A stretch of DNA of 64,000 nucleotides from Halanaeroarchaeum sp. HSR-CO (GCF_024972755.1 NZ_CP087724.1:2232001-2296000), one strand, 5' to 3'. Counted from the first letter of the stretch, positions 25,970-36,141 are shown. The notes: generated by a model not told the origin, from the letters alone. Program-made: numbers and translations.

Positions 25970-26689
25970 ATGGCACTCACCGGTGAGTCGACGATTCTGG
26001 TTCCGGTCGACGTTTCGACCGTGGAACCGCCCGATAGCGGGGTGCTGGAACTCCTCCAACCGGTCAACGTCGTGGTGCTCGGGTGGTACCCGGTCCCCAA
26101 GCAGACCGCCCCGGCCCACCTCAAAGCAGACCACGAATCGGAAGCGGCAGCGAGACTGGCGACTGTCGTGGACCAGTTTGCGGCCACCGACCACGAGGTG
26201 GAGAGCGTCCTGGTCTTCACGAAGGACCGGCGGGACAGCATCGACCGCGTGGCAGACCAGTACGACTGCGATGCGGTGCTCATGCCCGGCGAGGGTGGAC
26301 CGATCGACCGCCTCCTCGTACCACTTCGCGGCGACGTGAACCTGGAGCGGATCGTGACCCTGGTCGGCGAACTCGTCAGGGCGAGCGACGCCTCCGTCAC
26401 CTTCTTTCACGCCGTTGAGCCCGACGCCGATCCGAGCCAGGGGGAGTTCGTCCTCCGTGGGGCGGCCGACCGTCTCTCCGAAGAGGGCGTCGAACGTGAC
26501 CGGATCGAATGGACGCTTTCGGAGCGTGACGAACCGAGGGCGGATATCGTCTCCCTCGCTTCGGAGCACGATCTAGTCATCCTCGGGGAGACCGAACCCT
26601 CGTTGCGCGAGCGCATCATCGGCGCCGTCCTGTCACCGATCCTCGACGAGATAGCGATTCCGGCCATCATCGTCAGGGACATCGACTGA
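25970..26689 (+). CDS. two-domain UspA-like protein
   Basis: 239 aa. Two Usp-fold halves: residues ~1-115 (STILVPVDVSTVEPPDSGVL) and ~118-239 (DRLLVPLRGDVNLERIV). The final segment LGETEPSLRERIIGAVLSPILDEIAIPAIIV resembles the UspA end but lacks the canonical G-x9-G nucleotide loop, so ATP binding is doubtful. It lies 33 bases before a UspA-fused permease on the same strand, repeating the arrangement at 19.2-21.8 kb. Confidence 0.75.
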   Translation: MALTGESTILVPVDVSTVEPPDSGVLELLQPVNVVVLGWYPVPKQTAPAHLKADHESEAAARLATVVDQFAATDHEVESVLVFTKDRRDSIDRVADQYDCDAVLMPGEGGPIDRLLVPLRGDVNLERIVTLVGELVRASDASVTFFHAVEPDADPSQGEFVLRGAADRLSEEGVERDRIEWTLSERDEPRADIVSLASEHDLVILGETEPSLRERIIGAVLSPILDEIAIPAIIVRDID

Positions 26690-26722
26690 CCGAACGATGA
26701 CGAGGAAATACGCTCGAGGGCC

Positions 26723-28951
26723 ATGACGGGAGAGCTGGAGGGGCAACTCGAACGGAACATCGGGTTCCTCGAGGCGATGACGCTTGGTGGCGGGACGATG
26801 ATCGGCGCGGGGATATTCATCCTTCCGGGTATCGCTGCCGAGAACGCCGGACCGGCCAGTTCGGTGTCGTTCCTGATCGGCGGATTCGTCGCGTTACTCG
26901 CGGCCCTCTCCCTCTCCGAACTCGCGACCGGCATGCCCATCGCCGGCGGCAGCTACCACTACGTGAACCGGGCACTCGGCGGGTTCTTCGGCAGCATCGT
27001 CGGGTGGGGGATGTGGACCGGGCTGATGTTCGCGAGCGCCTTCTACATGATCGGATTCGGCCAGTACCTCGTCGGCCCGATGCCGTTTCTCGATGGTCGG
27101 GCACTCGTGGTCCTCGTCGGTCTCGTGGGCCTGTCGTTGATCGTGGGGGTGAACTACTACGGCACCGAGGAGTCGAGCCAGCTCCAGAACGTGATGATCG
27201 GGACGGAGACGGCCATCGTCCTCGTCTACGTCCTCGTCGGCCTGTTTTTCGTGGATACCGCGAACCTGGAGCCGTTCGCCCCGACGGGACCGAGCGGGAT
27301 CATCGCCACGACCGGTATCGTCTTCGTCTCCTTCCTCGGCTTCGAGATCATCGCCACCGTCGCTGGCGAGGTGAAAGAGCCGAGTCGGAACATCCCGAAG
27401 TCCATGCTCCTCTCGGTCGTGCTCGTCACCATCCTGTACGCGCTGGTGATGATCGTCAGTACCGGCGTCATTCCCTACGAATCGCTCGGTGATTCGCTCG
27501 TCCCGGTCTCCGACGTCGCCGTGGTCTTCCTGGGTGCCGGCGGCGTTGTGGCCATCGTCGCGGCGGCGGCGATCGCCGCCATCTCGAGTTCGAACTCCTC
27601 GATACTCGCGGCCGCTCGGGTCAACTTCGCGATGGGGCGCGACGACCTCATGAGCGACCGGCTGAACGTGACACACCCACGGTTCGGGACGCCACATCGG
27701 GCCATCGTCGCCACCGGTGTCCTGACCGGCCTCCTCGTGACCGTCGGCCTGGTTGTCGAGACCATCGTCGCACTGCTGGCCGAGGTCGCGAGTTTCAGCT
27801 TCCTGGTCTCGTACTCGCTGGTCCACGTCTCGCTGGTCGTCTTTCGACGGGCAGACCCGGACGTGTACGACCCCTCGTTTCGAATCCCCGATTTCCTGTA
27901 TCCGGCCGTCCCGATACTGGGCGTCCTGTTGTCGGTCCTCGTCATCACGCAGATGGCGACGACCATCATCCTGCTCGGGCTCGGTATCGTCGGTCTCGGG
28001 ATGGCCTGGTACGTCGTCTACGTCAGAGACCACGCCCTCGACACCGGATTGCTATCGGAGGCACTCGCCGGAGAAATCGAGGACGGCTACCGCGTCGTCG
28101 TCCCCATCGCGAATCCGGCGACCCAGACGGACCTGCTCCGACTGGCGGCGGCCACGGCCCAGGCCCACACCGACGAGGCCACGCCCGAGCTGGTAGCTGT
28201 CAACGTTCTTCAGGTCGACGACCCATCCCCCGGGCAGAACGTCGAGGCGGAGCGCCTCGAACACCAGCACGACCTCCTCGAAGCGGCCCTGACGGTGGCA
28301 GCCGACCTGGACGTTTCGTTGCGAACACGGGCACTGACCGGGAGCCATGTCGACGAGGCGATTCTGGAGACGCTCGTCGAGGAAGACGCCGACCAGGTGC
28401 TACTGGGCTGGAGCGGCGAGTTGGTCCGCGATGGCTACGTGTTCGGTCCCAACCTGGACGCCGTCGTCGAACGAGCGCCGTGCGAGGTTTCGCTCGTGAC
28501 GCTCCACGACGAGACCGTCGGAACGCCGGTGGCACTCGCGGGACCGGGGCCACACTCGCAGGTCGCCGCCAGCCGAGCGGTCGAATTCGCGACCGTCGAC
28601 GACTCCGTCCCGACACTGCTCTCCGTCCAACCGACGACGACCGATGGGGACGGGGATCCGAAAGCCCGCGGGGCGGCAGTGATCGCCGACGTGGCCGATC
28701 GCGCCGGTCTCGACTCGTCCCAGTATCGGTCGGCTGTCGTGGTCGACGACGTCGAGGGGGCCATCCTCGACGCGGTGAGTCAGTACGACACCGTCTGCGT
28801 GGGTCTCTCGGAACGTAGCGACGCGGAACGGGTCAATTTCGGAACCATCGCCGAGCGGATCAGCCAGGAGGCGACTGGCAACGTCGCGATCGTTCGAGGA
28901 GCATACGACGCCACGGAATCCCCCCAGAGCCGGAGGGAAAACCGTCGGTAA
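26723..28951 (+). CDS. APC-superfamily permease fused to UspA domains (second copy)
   Basis: 742 aa. N-terminal transporter of about twelve helices opening with GGGTMIGAGIFILPGIAAENAGP. The cytoplasmic tail starts near residue 450 with GYRVVVPIANPATQTDLLRL and has two UspA-like modules. It is clearly paralogous to the permease at 19.6 kb. Probably an amino acid transporter, and co-transcribed with the preceding UspA-like gene. Confidence 0.85.
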   Translation: MTGELEGQLERNIGFLEAMTLGGGTMIGAGIFILPGIAAENAGPASSVSFLIGGFVALLAALSLSELATGMPIAGGSYHYVNRALGGFFGSIVGWGMWTGLMFASAFYMIGFGQYLVGPMPFLDGRALVVLVGLVGLSLIVGVNYYGTEESSQLQNVMIGTETAIVLVYVLVGLFFVDTANLEPFAPTGPSGIIATTGIVFVSFLGFEIIATVAGEVKEPSRNIPKSMLLSVVLVTILYALVMIVSTGVIPYESLGDSLVPVSDVAVVFLGAGGVVAIVAAAAIAAISSSNSSILAAARVNFAMGRDDLMSDRLNVTHPRFGTPHRAIVATGVLTGLLVTVGLVVETIVALLAEVASFSFLVSYSLVHVSLVVFRRADPDVYDPSFRIPDFLYPAVPILGVLLSVLVITQMATTIILLGLGIVGLGMAWYVVYVRDHALDTGLLSEALAGEIEDGYRVVVPIANPATQTDLLRLAAATAQAHTDEATPELVAVNVLQVDDPSPGQNVEAERLEHQHDLLEAALTVAADLDVSLRTRALTGSHVDEAILETLVEEDADQVLLGWSGELVRDGYVFGPNLDAVVERAPCEVSLVTLHDETVGTPVALAGPGPHSQVAASRAVEFATVDDSVPTLLSVQPTTTDGDGDPKARGAAVIADVADRAGLDSSQYRSAVVVDDVEGAILDAVSQYDTVCVGLSERSDAERVNFGTIAERISQEATGNVAIVRGAYDATESPQSRRENRR

Positions 28952-28995
28952 GCGTCTCAAAAGGAGTCTGCGCTGAGTACGCGTTTGCTGCAGAC

Positions 28996-30246
28996 TCAGG
29001 GGAACAGTCCGCGGTAGGCGTGGGCCGTGCCGATGCGCTGAATCGCGATGGCGTAGGCCGCCACGCGGAAGTCGGGGGTACCCAGTTCGTCGGCCCGTCG
29101 GATGACGTCGTCGAAGCCCTTCACGATCCGCCGTTCGAGGTCCTCGTTCACCTCCTCGAGCGTCCAGGCGTACTCCTGGGTGTTCTGGACCCACTCGAGG
29201 TAGGAGACGATGACGCCCCCGGAGTTCGCCAGGATGTCCGGAATGAGCGGGATGTTTCGTTCGCGCAGGACCCGATCTGCAGCCGGGGTGGTCGGGCCAT
29301 TGGCCGCTTCGACGACGATCTCCGCCCGGAGGTCCTCGGCGACGTCGTCCGTGATGACGTCGGCGATGGCCGCCGGAATGAGGACGTCGACGTCGAGACG
29401 GAGGAGTTCGTCGTTACTGATCTCCTCTTCTGCGTCGTACGAATCGAGCATCCCGCCCGCGTCTGCGTGCTCGAAGACGGCTTCGACGTCGAGTCCATCG
29501 GGGTCGTAGATCGCGCCCGTGACGTCACTGACTGCGACGACGGTCGCTCCGAACTCCTCCAGGATCTTGGCGGTCCACGAACCCACGTTCCCGAACCCCT
29601 GGATCGCCACCGTGGTATCCTCGAGCGAGCCCTGAACGTGTTCGACGAACTCCCGCGTGATGATAGCCACGCCGCGACCGGTCGCCTCGATCCGGCCCGG
29701 GGTCCCGCCCAGTTCGAGGGGCTTCCCGGTGACGACCTCGGGGACCGGATATCCCTCGTACATCGAGTAGGTGTCCATGACCCACGCCATCTCGCGGGGA
29801 CCGGTGTTCATATCGGGTGCCGGGATGTCCATCTCGGGCCCGATCATCCGACGAATACCCTCCGTATAGCGTCGTGTGACCCGCTTGATCTCGTCGCGGC
29901 TCAACTCCTTCGGGTCGACGACGACCCCGCCCTTCGCCCCGCCGTACTGCAGGTCCACGAGGGCCGTCTTGAGCGACATCAGTCCGGCCATCGCGATCAC
30001 CTCTTCGACGGTCACGTCTGGGTGATATCTGATACCGCCCTTGTACGGACCGCGTGTGCTGTCGAACTGACACCGGAATCCCTCCACGATCTCCTCGCTC
30101 CCGTCATCGCGCAACAGGGGCACCCCGACGCGGAGTGTGCGTTCGGGATGTTTCATGCGGACGAATACGTTCTGTGGAACGTCTGTATACTCGTGGGCCC
30201 GGTCCATCATCGTCCGGAGATTCTCGAACGGGCCGCCGTCACTCAT
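28996..30246 (-). CDS. gdhB: glutamate dehydrogenase
   Basis: 416-residue hexameric-type Glu/Leu/Phe/Val dehydrogenase. Catalytic and substrate segments: RGPYKGGIRYHPDVT, YGGAKGGVVVDPKEL and DIPAPDMNTGPREMAWVMD. The Rossmann motif is VAIQGFGNVGSWTAK. It links 2-oxoglutarate/ammonia with glutamate; cofactor preference is not obvious. It has its own promoter and lies among amino acid permease genes, which fits glutamate metabolism. Confidence 0.92.
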   Translation of the reverse strand: MSDGGPFENLRTMMDRAHEYTDVPQNVFVRMKHPERTLRVGVPLLRDDGSEEIVEGFRCQFDSTRGPYKGGIRYHPDVTVEEVIAMAGLMSLKTALVDLQYGGAKGGVVVDPKELSRDEIKRVTRRYTEGIRRMIGPEMDIPAPDMNTGPREMAWVMDTYSMYEGYPVPEVVTGKPLELGGTPGRIEATGRGVAIITREFVEHVQGSLEDTTVAIQGFGNVGSWTAKILEEFGATVVAVSDVTGAIYDPDGLDVEAVFEHADAGGMLDSYDAEEEISNDELLRLDVDVLIPAAIADVITDDVAEDLRAEIVVEAANGPTTPAADRVLRERNIPLIPDILANSGGVIVSYLEWVQNTQEYAWTLEEVNEDLERRIVKGFDDVIRRADELGTPDFRVAAYAIAIQRIGTAHAYRGLFP

Positions 30247-30334
30247 CGCCGATCCCCCCTTCCTCGTCCGGCGGTGATCTGGAACGGTCGGGTCCGGAAC
30301 GGAGTCGGTACGGACTGGGCATCACCCATGGTCG

Positions 30335-30345
30335 ATAATTATATT
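30335..30345 (-). promoter_or_regulatory. AT-rich TATA element upstream of gdhB
   Basis: ATAATTATATT (plus strand) lies about 90 bases upstream of the gdhB start and is the only strong TATA-like element in the 30247-30427 gap. It predicts a leader of about 60 bases. Confidence 0.4.
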
Positions 30346-30427
30346 GTCTGCACCACAAGTGTTGCGCACCGTCTCACCGGCTGAAAAATTGTGTACGGTT
30401 AGCACGGTAACACGCCCCCAGACGTGA

Positions 30428-31975
30428 TCACTGCCGCCAGAAGGAGGGGGTGAAGATGACCACCACCGAGAGGACCTCCAGCCGACCGATCCACATCAGG
30501 AAGACCATGTAGAGTTTCGCCCCGGCAGAGAACGGCAGGAAACTGTTCATCGGTCCGACGACGCCGAATCCCGGGCCGATGTTCCCCAGCGTGGCAATGG
30601 CGACACTCATCGCCTCCAGTCCGGACAGCGAGACGTCCGGCGTTCGGAGCGTGTCGAGGTAGAGGACCATCGTCGAGAACGCGAACAAGGCCACGAAGAA
30701 CACGACGAATACGAACACGTCCCGGATGGTCTCCTCCTCGACGATGTCCTGGCGCAAGCGAATCGGTCTGACGACGTCGGGGTGGACGGACGTGAACAGT
30801 GACCGACCGATGGCTCGTTTCACGAGCACCCACCTGACGATCTTGATCGACCCGGCGGCGGACCCAGCGGAGCCACCGAGGAAGTACGCGAACAGCAAGA
30901 TCGTCTGTGCGGACCCGTCCCACGTGTTGACGTCCATGCTGGCGTAGCCGGTCGTCGTCACGATTGCGATTACCTGGAAGAGCCCCTGTCTCAGGGCGTT
31001 CTCGAGGTTCCCGTGGATGACCGCGATGTTCGTCGGCGTCCCTGCGAGACCGACACCGGCAAAGAGGATTCCAGAAATAACGGTTCCGAATCCGACGACA
31101 GCGTACAGATACGACCGGAATTCGGGATTTTTCGTCAACCGGTTCGGCTCTCCCTGCAAGACGTACCAGAACAGGGCGAAGTTGGTCCCCGCGATGAGCA
31201 TGAACGGCATCACCGCCCACTGGACCGCGGGCGAGAATGCCTCAATGCTCCGTGCCTGCGGCGAGAAGCCGCCGGTCGGTAACGTCGTGAGCGCGTGCGC
31301 GACGGCGTTGTAGAGATCCATCTTCGGCGCGAGACCACCCAGATGGAGGGCGTAATAGACGAGCACCGCGAGGACGGTGAACCCGGCGTAGATGCCCCAG
31401 AGCGCTCGGGCAGTCTCCTGGATTCTGGGCGTCAGTTTCTCGAGGGAGAGTCCCGGTGACTCGTTGTCGATGACCTGTGCCCCACCCACGGACAATTTCG
31501 GGAGAATGGCGACCATCAACACGAGGATCCCCATGCCACCGAGCCACTGGGTGAGTTGGCGCCACAGCAGCATGGCTCGACCATGCGTGCCGATCGAGAT
31601 GTCGCCGAGGATCGTCGCGCCCGTCGTGGTGAACCCACTCATACTCTCGAACATGGCGTTGACGGGGGTGCCGACCGTCCCGGTTCCGGCCACGAGATAG
31701 GGGACCGTGCCAGCCATCGGGACGACCAGCCACGCGAGACTCACCAGCAAAAATGCCTCGCGATTGCCCAGTTCTCCATCACCCCGTAGCTGCTCCAGTA
31801 GGACGCCCCCACCGATCATGAGGACGCTCGCCGCGACGAACGGGACTGGATCTTCGTCGTAATAGAGCGCCAGGACGAGTGGGAACAGGGGAGTGACGCC
31901 GAGGAATTTGAGGACGCTCCCGACGTACGCCACGCTCAGCCGATAATCGACGTACGTACTCGGACTCGATACCAT
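30428..31975 (-). CDS. trkH: TrkH-type potassium uptake channel subunit (second copy)
   Basis: 515 aa, paralogue of the TrkH at 21.9-23.4 kb. The four pore loops are present: SGFTTTGATILGDI, TLPTGGFSPQAR, TTTGYASMDV and IATLGNIGPGFG. Starts at MVSSPSTYVDYRLSVAYVG, matching the N-terminus of the other copy; the 156-codon upstream open frame is not coding-like. No second trkA is next to it, so it may share the one at 23.4 kb. Confidence 0.9.
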   Translation of the reverse strand: MVSSPSTYVDYRLSVAYVGSVLKFLGVTPLFPLVLALYYDEDPVPFVAASVLMIGGGVLLEQLRGDGELGNREAFLLVSLAWLVVPMAGTVPYLVAGTGTVGTPVNAMFESMSGFTTTGATILGDISIGTHGRAMLLWRQLTQWLGGMGILVLMVAILPKLSVGGAQVIDNESPGLSLEKLTPRIQETARALWGIYAGFTVLAVLVYYALHLGGLAPKMDLYNAVAHALTTLPTGGFSPQARSIEAFSPAVQWAVMPFMLIAGTNFALFWYVLQGEPNRLTKNPEFRSYLYAVVGFGTVISGILFAGVGLAGTPTNIAVIHGNLENALRQGLFQVIAIVTTTGYASMDVNTWDGSAQTILLFAYFLGGSAGSAAGSIKIVRWVLVKRAIGRSLFTSVHPDVVRPIRLRQDIVEEETIRDVFVFVVFFVALFAFSTMVLYLDTLRTPDVSLSGLEAMSVAIATLGNIGPGFGVVGPMNSFLPFSAGAKLYMVFLMWIGRLEVLSVVVIFTPSFWRQ

Positions 31976-32207
31976 TCGATACTGCTTCCGTCGGCCGGGG
32001 GACTGATGGTCGTTTCGACACCAGGTAACCGGTTCGGAAGACCGGTGACAATCCGTTCTCGGCGGGGCCTCGGTCGGGAGGAGCGGGTCAACCGGGCTCA
32101 CAGAGAATCGCAGGTCCGACCGAACACTTTTCTGGAAACGGGGAAGTTTGGGCGAAAGGGGGTAGAAGACGCCGTCCTCAACTACCCGTAGAAGTTCGAG
32201 TCGAACG

Positions 32208-34406
32208 TCAGAACAGCCGCCGTTCGACTGCCCGACGGAGTCGCCCCGGCTTACTGGCACCGTAGACGATGAGCGTCCCGTGTTCCGTTTCGTCCCTCGG
32301 GAGCTCCGAGAGGTGACCGAACAGTCTGTCCGTGAGATGACGCTGGGTCCCACTGACCACGAGAAGGTCGGAGTCCTCGACCGCCCGTTCGATCGCGTCG
32401 TCGGTGTCTGCCTCCACGATCCGGGTCTGGACCGGCGCGTCACACATTCCGACGAGCTCTGAGAGGTAGTCGTCGATCGTGTTCCGACGACTCTCGGGCG
32501 GGTCTGCGCCGATGGGGAAATAAAACGTCACGGTCGCACCGACGGCCGCGCCGAGGGCGCCTGCCAGACCGACCTTGGCCGGATCGAACGGTCCCTCGTC
32601 GGTGACGACGCCGATGTGTTCGACGGCGTCGTGATCCAGATTCGTGACCTCGACGACGTCGCAGGGGGCGTGATTCTCGATCCAGTCCGCATCGTTGTGG
32701 AGCAATGTGTCGTGACCGGTCGTGCGCTCGATGATCAGCGTATCGGCGCCAACCCGTTCGGCGTAGTTGACGATTGCATGCCGGGTGTCGTGGCTGACGA
32801 TCTCTCCGTACCGCACCGGCATCTTCGAGTCCGTTGCACGGTCGGCCATTCGAGCTTCGAACGCCTGATCCGCCTCGGTGAGGGTATCTGACGACTGGGG
32901 AAGGGGCATCTGATCGGGCACCTCGTCGAACTGGGCGACGCGGATGCCGCCCTCGCGGGTTCGCGCCAGGTCGGTGGCAAGGTCGATCAGCGACCGCTCG
33001 ACGTCGGACGCCGTCCGTTCGGTCACGGCGACGAGGACTTCGTGACCGTCGCTTTCGACCTCGGATTCGGTCTGCTCGACGACGTCCCGGCCCACCTGTC
33101 GGCGGACCGCGTCGGTCATCGCTCCCTCCCGACCGACCCCACCCCGACGGGCGACGAAGAAGTAATACCAGACCATCGAACCAGCCACGATGACGACGGC
33201 CCCGACCAGCGGGACGAAGCCAATGTACCGCAGGAGGACGACGCCACCCACGATTCCGACCAGTTGCGGAACCGGATAGAGCGGCGATTCGAAGCTCGGA
33301 TCGTAGGCCTCGATCGACCCCTGGCGGAAGGCGATAAGCGCGACGTTGATCAGGATGAACACCATGATCTTGAAGGCACTGGCGAGTTTGGCGATGTCGT
33401 CGATGGGGACGAAGGCAATGAGGACGAGCAACACCCCACCCGTTATCGTGATCGCGTTCACCGGTGTCGCGAACCGTTCGCTGACCGCCTCGAAGACGTC
33501 GGGGGCGAGTCCGTCGCGGCTCATCGCGAACGGATATCGCGACGAGGAGAGGATGCCAGCGTTGGCGGTACTGATGAGCGCCAACAGCGCAGCGACGACG
33601 ACCGCGGCGACTCCGATCGCTGGCAGTGCGTTGGTCGCCGCGACCTGCATCGGGGTGGCCGAGTTGGTCAGGGCGGTCTCGTTCGCGACACCGACCATGA
33701 CGGTCACGATGGCCACGTAGATCGCGGCGGTGATGACGAGCGAGCCGAGGATCCCCAGTGGAAGATTGCGGTCGGGGTTCTCCACCTCCTCGGCGACGCT
33801 GGCGACCTTCGTGACGCCGGCGTAGGAGACGAAGACGAATCCGGTCGCAGCGAGGATGCCCTCGAATCCACTGTCGAAGAAGCCCTCGAAGCGGGCGCTC
33901 TCGACGCTCGGCGCACCGACGACGATAAACCAGACCATCACCGCCAGCATGATCGCGACGATAGCAATCTGCATCCGGCCGGTCTGCTTCGCGCCGACGA
34001 CGTTCAAGATGATAAGGAGGACGGCGACGGTGAGCGCGACCGGCGTCACGGGGAGGTCGAACAGTAACACCAGGTAGGGTGCGCCGCCGACCAGCGCCAG
34101 CGCCCCCTTGAACGTCAGCGAGAACCACGCCCCCACGCCGGCGATGGTGCCGAACAGCGGGCCCATCGCCCGCTCGATGTACAGATAGGTCCCACCGGCC
34201 TCGGGCATCGCCGTCGCCATCTCGGACTTGCTCAGCGCCGCGGGGAGCACGAGCACGCCGGCCAGGAAGTAGGCGAACACCACCGCCGGCCCGGCCATTG
34301 TCATCGCCAACCCCGGCAGGATGAAGATGCCGCTGCCGACCATCGCGCCGATGCTGATGGCCGTCACCGACGGAAGTCCCAGGTCGCGCTCCAGTTCTTT
34401 CCCCAT
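32208..34406 (-). CDS. APC-superfamily permease fused to UspA domains (third copy)
   Basis: 732 aa. The transporter part opens with SIGAMVGSGIFILPGLAMTMAGP. The cytoplasmic tail begins near residue 435 and carries UspA-like modules (HEVLVAVTERTASDVERSL; EHIGVVTDEGPFDPAKVGLA). It is less similar to the other two copies than they are to each other. It lies upstream of trkH on the same strand with a 232-base gap in which I see no gene. Confidence 0.85.
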   Translation of the reverse strand: MGKELERDLGLPSVTAISIGAMVGSGIFILPGLAMTMAGPAVVFAYFLAGVLVLPAALSKSEMATAMPEAGGTYLYIERAMGPLFGTIAGVGAWFSLTFKGALALVGGAPYLVLLFDLPVTPVALTVAVLLIILNVVGAKQTGRMQIAIVAIMLAVMVWFIVVGAPSVESARFEGFFDSGFEGILAATGFVFVSYAGVTKVASVAEEVENPDRNLPLGILGSLVITAAIYVAIVTVMVGVANETALTNSATPMQVAATNALPAIGVAAVVVAALLALISTANAGILSSSRYPFAMSRDGLAPDVFEAVSERFATPVNAITITGGVLLVLIAFVPIDDIAKLASAFKIMVFILINVALIAFRQGSIEAYDPSFESPLYPVPQLVGIVGGVVLLRYIGFVPLVGAVVIVAGSMVWYYFFVARRGGVGREGAMTDAVRRQVGRDVVEQTESEVESDGHEVLVAVTERTASDVERSLIDLATDLARTREGGIRVAQFDEVPDQMPLPQSSDTLTEADQAFEARMADRATDSKMPVRYGEIVSHDTRHAIVNYAERVGADTLIIERTTGHDTLLHNDADWIENHAPCDVVEVTNLDHDAVEHIGVVTDEGPFDPAKVGLAGALGAAVGATVTFYFPIGADPPESRRNTIDDYLSELVGMCDAPVQTRIVEADTDDAIERAVEDSDLLVVSGTQRHLTDRLFGHLSELPRDETEHGTLIVYGASKPGRLRRAVERRLF

Positions 34407-34632
34407 TACCGGGCGAGAAGTGCGAAACGCTCGTCGAATTCATTCAGTCCGTCGATAGCCGAAGCAACGGCTATTGACCATTCGTTCATATACTCGTGGG
34501 TAGGGTCCTGCGCCAATAAACGAAGGGATGACCTACGGAATCACCGGAACCCGTGTCGGCCGTTCGCAATGGAGCGATGGCGAGGCTGCCCGATCGAGTG
34601 GCGAGAGATAGATTCAGCGCAGACGAGTTGTT

Positions 34633-34659
34633 CTAAAAGGGAAATGGTCGGTGCCGACC
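34633..34659 (-). terminator. hairpin plus T-rich run after secY
   Basis: Just past the secY stop the minus strand has the inverted repeat GGTCG-GCAC-CGACC followed by ATTTCCCTTTTAG. A short stem with a T-rich tail is a plausible end of the ribosomal superoperon. The remaining bases to 34407 hold only the upstream region of the permease. Confidence 0.4.
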
Positions 34660-34662
34660 CGG

Positions 34663-36141
34663 TCAGTCGCCGAACATCTGGCGCATCATCGGGTGCATCT
34701 CCATCATCTGCTCTTCGGCGATCTCCTCGTAGAGCTTGTAGGTGATGGAGATGGTGAGCAGGAGCCCCGTCCCACTCACCTGCCCGATCGTGCCCAGCAT
34801 GTTGGCGAGGACGGCGAGCAGGCCGACGAGCGCCCCGCCGATGACCGTCACCTGCGGGATGTAGCGCTCCATGACCTTCTCGATGACCCCGACGTTCTGC
34901 CGGAATCCGGGGATCTGCATCCCGGAGTTCTGGATCTGCCGGGCCGTCGCGTCCGGCCCCATGTCGGCGGTCTCCACCCAGAAGATGGCGAAGATGGCGC
35001 CACCGACGATCATGAACGTCAGGTCGACCGAGACCCTGAGCAGGATCTGCCAGGGCTCGTTCGCCGTCTGACCGAGCCACCACATCCAGTCGCCCGGATT
35101 GTAGATGGGCGCGAGGTAGTAGAACAGACCGCCGACCGGATAGGCCTGTCCACCACTGACCGTGTACGCGCCCAGTATCGCCGGCATCGCATCTCCCATC
35201 TGGGAGTACAGGATGCGGCCGAGGAACTGGATGTTGGCCTGCAGCGCGCGAACGAGGATCATCGGCAGGACACTGGCGTAGATGAGCTTCACCGGGAAGC
35301 GACCGCGGGCGCCCTTCACACGAGCGTGACTGAGCGGGATCTCGACGCGAACGCTCTCCGCGTAGACTACCACGACGTAGATGATGACCGTCGTGATGAT
35401 CGCCAGGACGCTCGCATCGAGGAGGAGCCAGACGATGCCGTCGGAGGTCAGCAGCGGCGGGATGGTGCCGGCCTGTCCCAGGAGGATATCGATCCACTGC
35501 GGGATGATCCCCTGTTGGCCGCCCTCGCCGCCCCAGTAGAAGAGCCCACCGACCAGGCTCTGGGAGACGCCGGCGATGATGAACAGCCCGATACCGGACC
35601 CGACGCCCCACTTGGAGACGACCTCGTCCATGTACAGGATGAGGACGCCGCCGATGAAGATCTGAAGGAAGATGATGAACTGGACCCCGGTGAGACCGAC
35701 GCCCAGACTCGAAGCGAGTTGCTGACTCGGTGGGAGGAAGTTCCCCATGAAGACCATCGGCGCGGCCGTCAGGATCGTCATCACAATGACCAGGAGCTTC
35801 TGGAGACCCTGATAGAGCATCTGGTCCCGTGGATCCTGGGTGTCGAGTCCGAGCAGGTTCGCACCGCCGAGCAGCTGCAAGACGATGCTCGCGGTGACGA
35901 TCGGACCGATGCCCACCTGCATCACCGTCCCCTGGCCACCTGCGAGAAGCGAGCGGAACTGACCGAACAGGTCGGATCCGCTCCCCTGGAGGCCCCAGAG
36001 GTTGATGTTCGTCAGGAAAAAGTACAGGATCAGGACGACGCCCGTCCACATGAGTTTGCGGCGGAACGGGACGTGGCCCTCCGGACGGGCCACACCGGGC
36101 ATCCGCGTGAGGACGGGTTCAGCGGTCTCCTTCCATCCCAT
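34663..36141 (-). CDS. secY: preprotein translocase subunit SecY
   Basis: 492-residue core of the SecYEG channel with ten membrane helices. It opens with MGWKETAEPVLTRMPGVARP (cytoplasmic helix), then RRKLMWTGVVLILYFFLTNI, and contains the plug region WGLQGSGSDLFGQF. The C-terminus is cytoplasmic and ends EEQMMEMHPMMRQMFGD. It is the last gene of the S10-spc superoperon, three bases after rpl15. The adk gene that often follows in archaea is instead 16 kb away. Confidence 0.95.
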   Translation of the reverse strand: MGWKETAEPVLTRMPGVARPEGHVPFRRKLMWTGVVLILYFFLTNINLWGLQGSGSDLFGQFRSLLAGGQGTVMQVGIGPIVTASIVLQLLGGANLLGLDTQDPRDQMLYQGLQKLLVIVMTILTAAPMVFMGNFLPPSQQLASSLGVGLTGVQFIIFLQIFIGGVLILYMDEVVSKWGVGSGIGLFIIAGVSQSLVGGLFYWGGEGGQQGIIPQWIDILLGQAGTIPPLLTSDGIVWLLLDASVLAIITTVIIYVVVVYAESVRVEIPLSHARVKGARGRFPVKLIYASVLPMILVRALQANIQFLGRILYSQMGDAMPAILGAYTVSGGQAYPVGGLFYYLAPIYNPGDWMWWLGQTANEPWQILLRVSVDLTFMIVGGAIFAIFWVETADMGPDATARQIQNSGMQIPGFRQNVGVIEKVMERYIPQVTVIGGALVGLLAVLANMLGTIGQVSGTGLLLTISITYKLYEEIAEEQMMEMHPMMRQMFGD

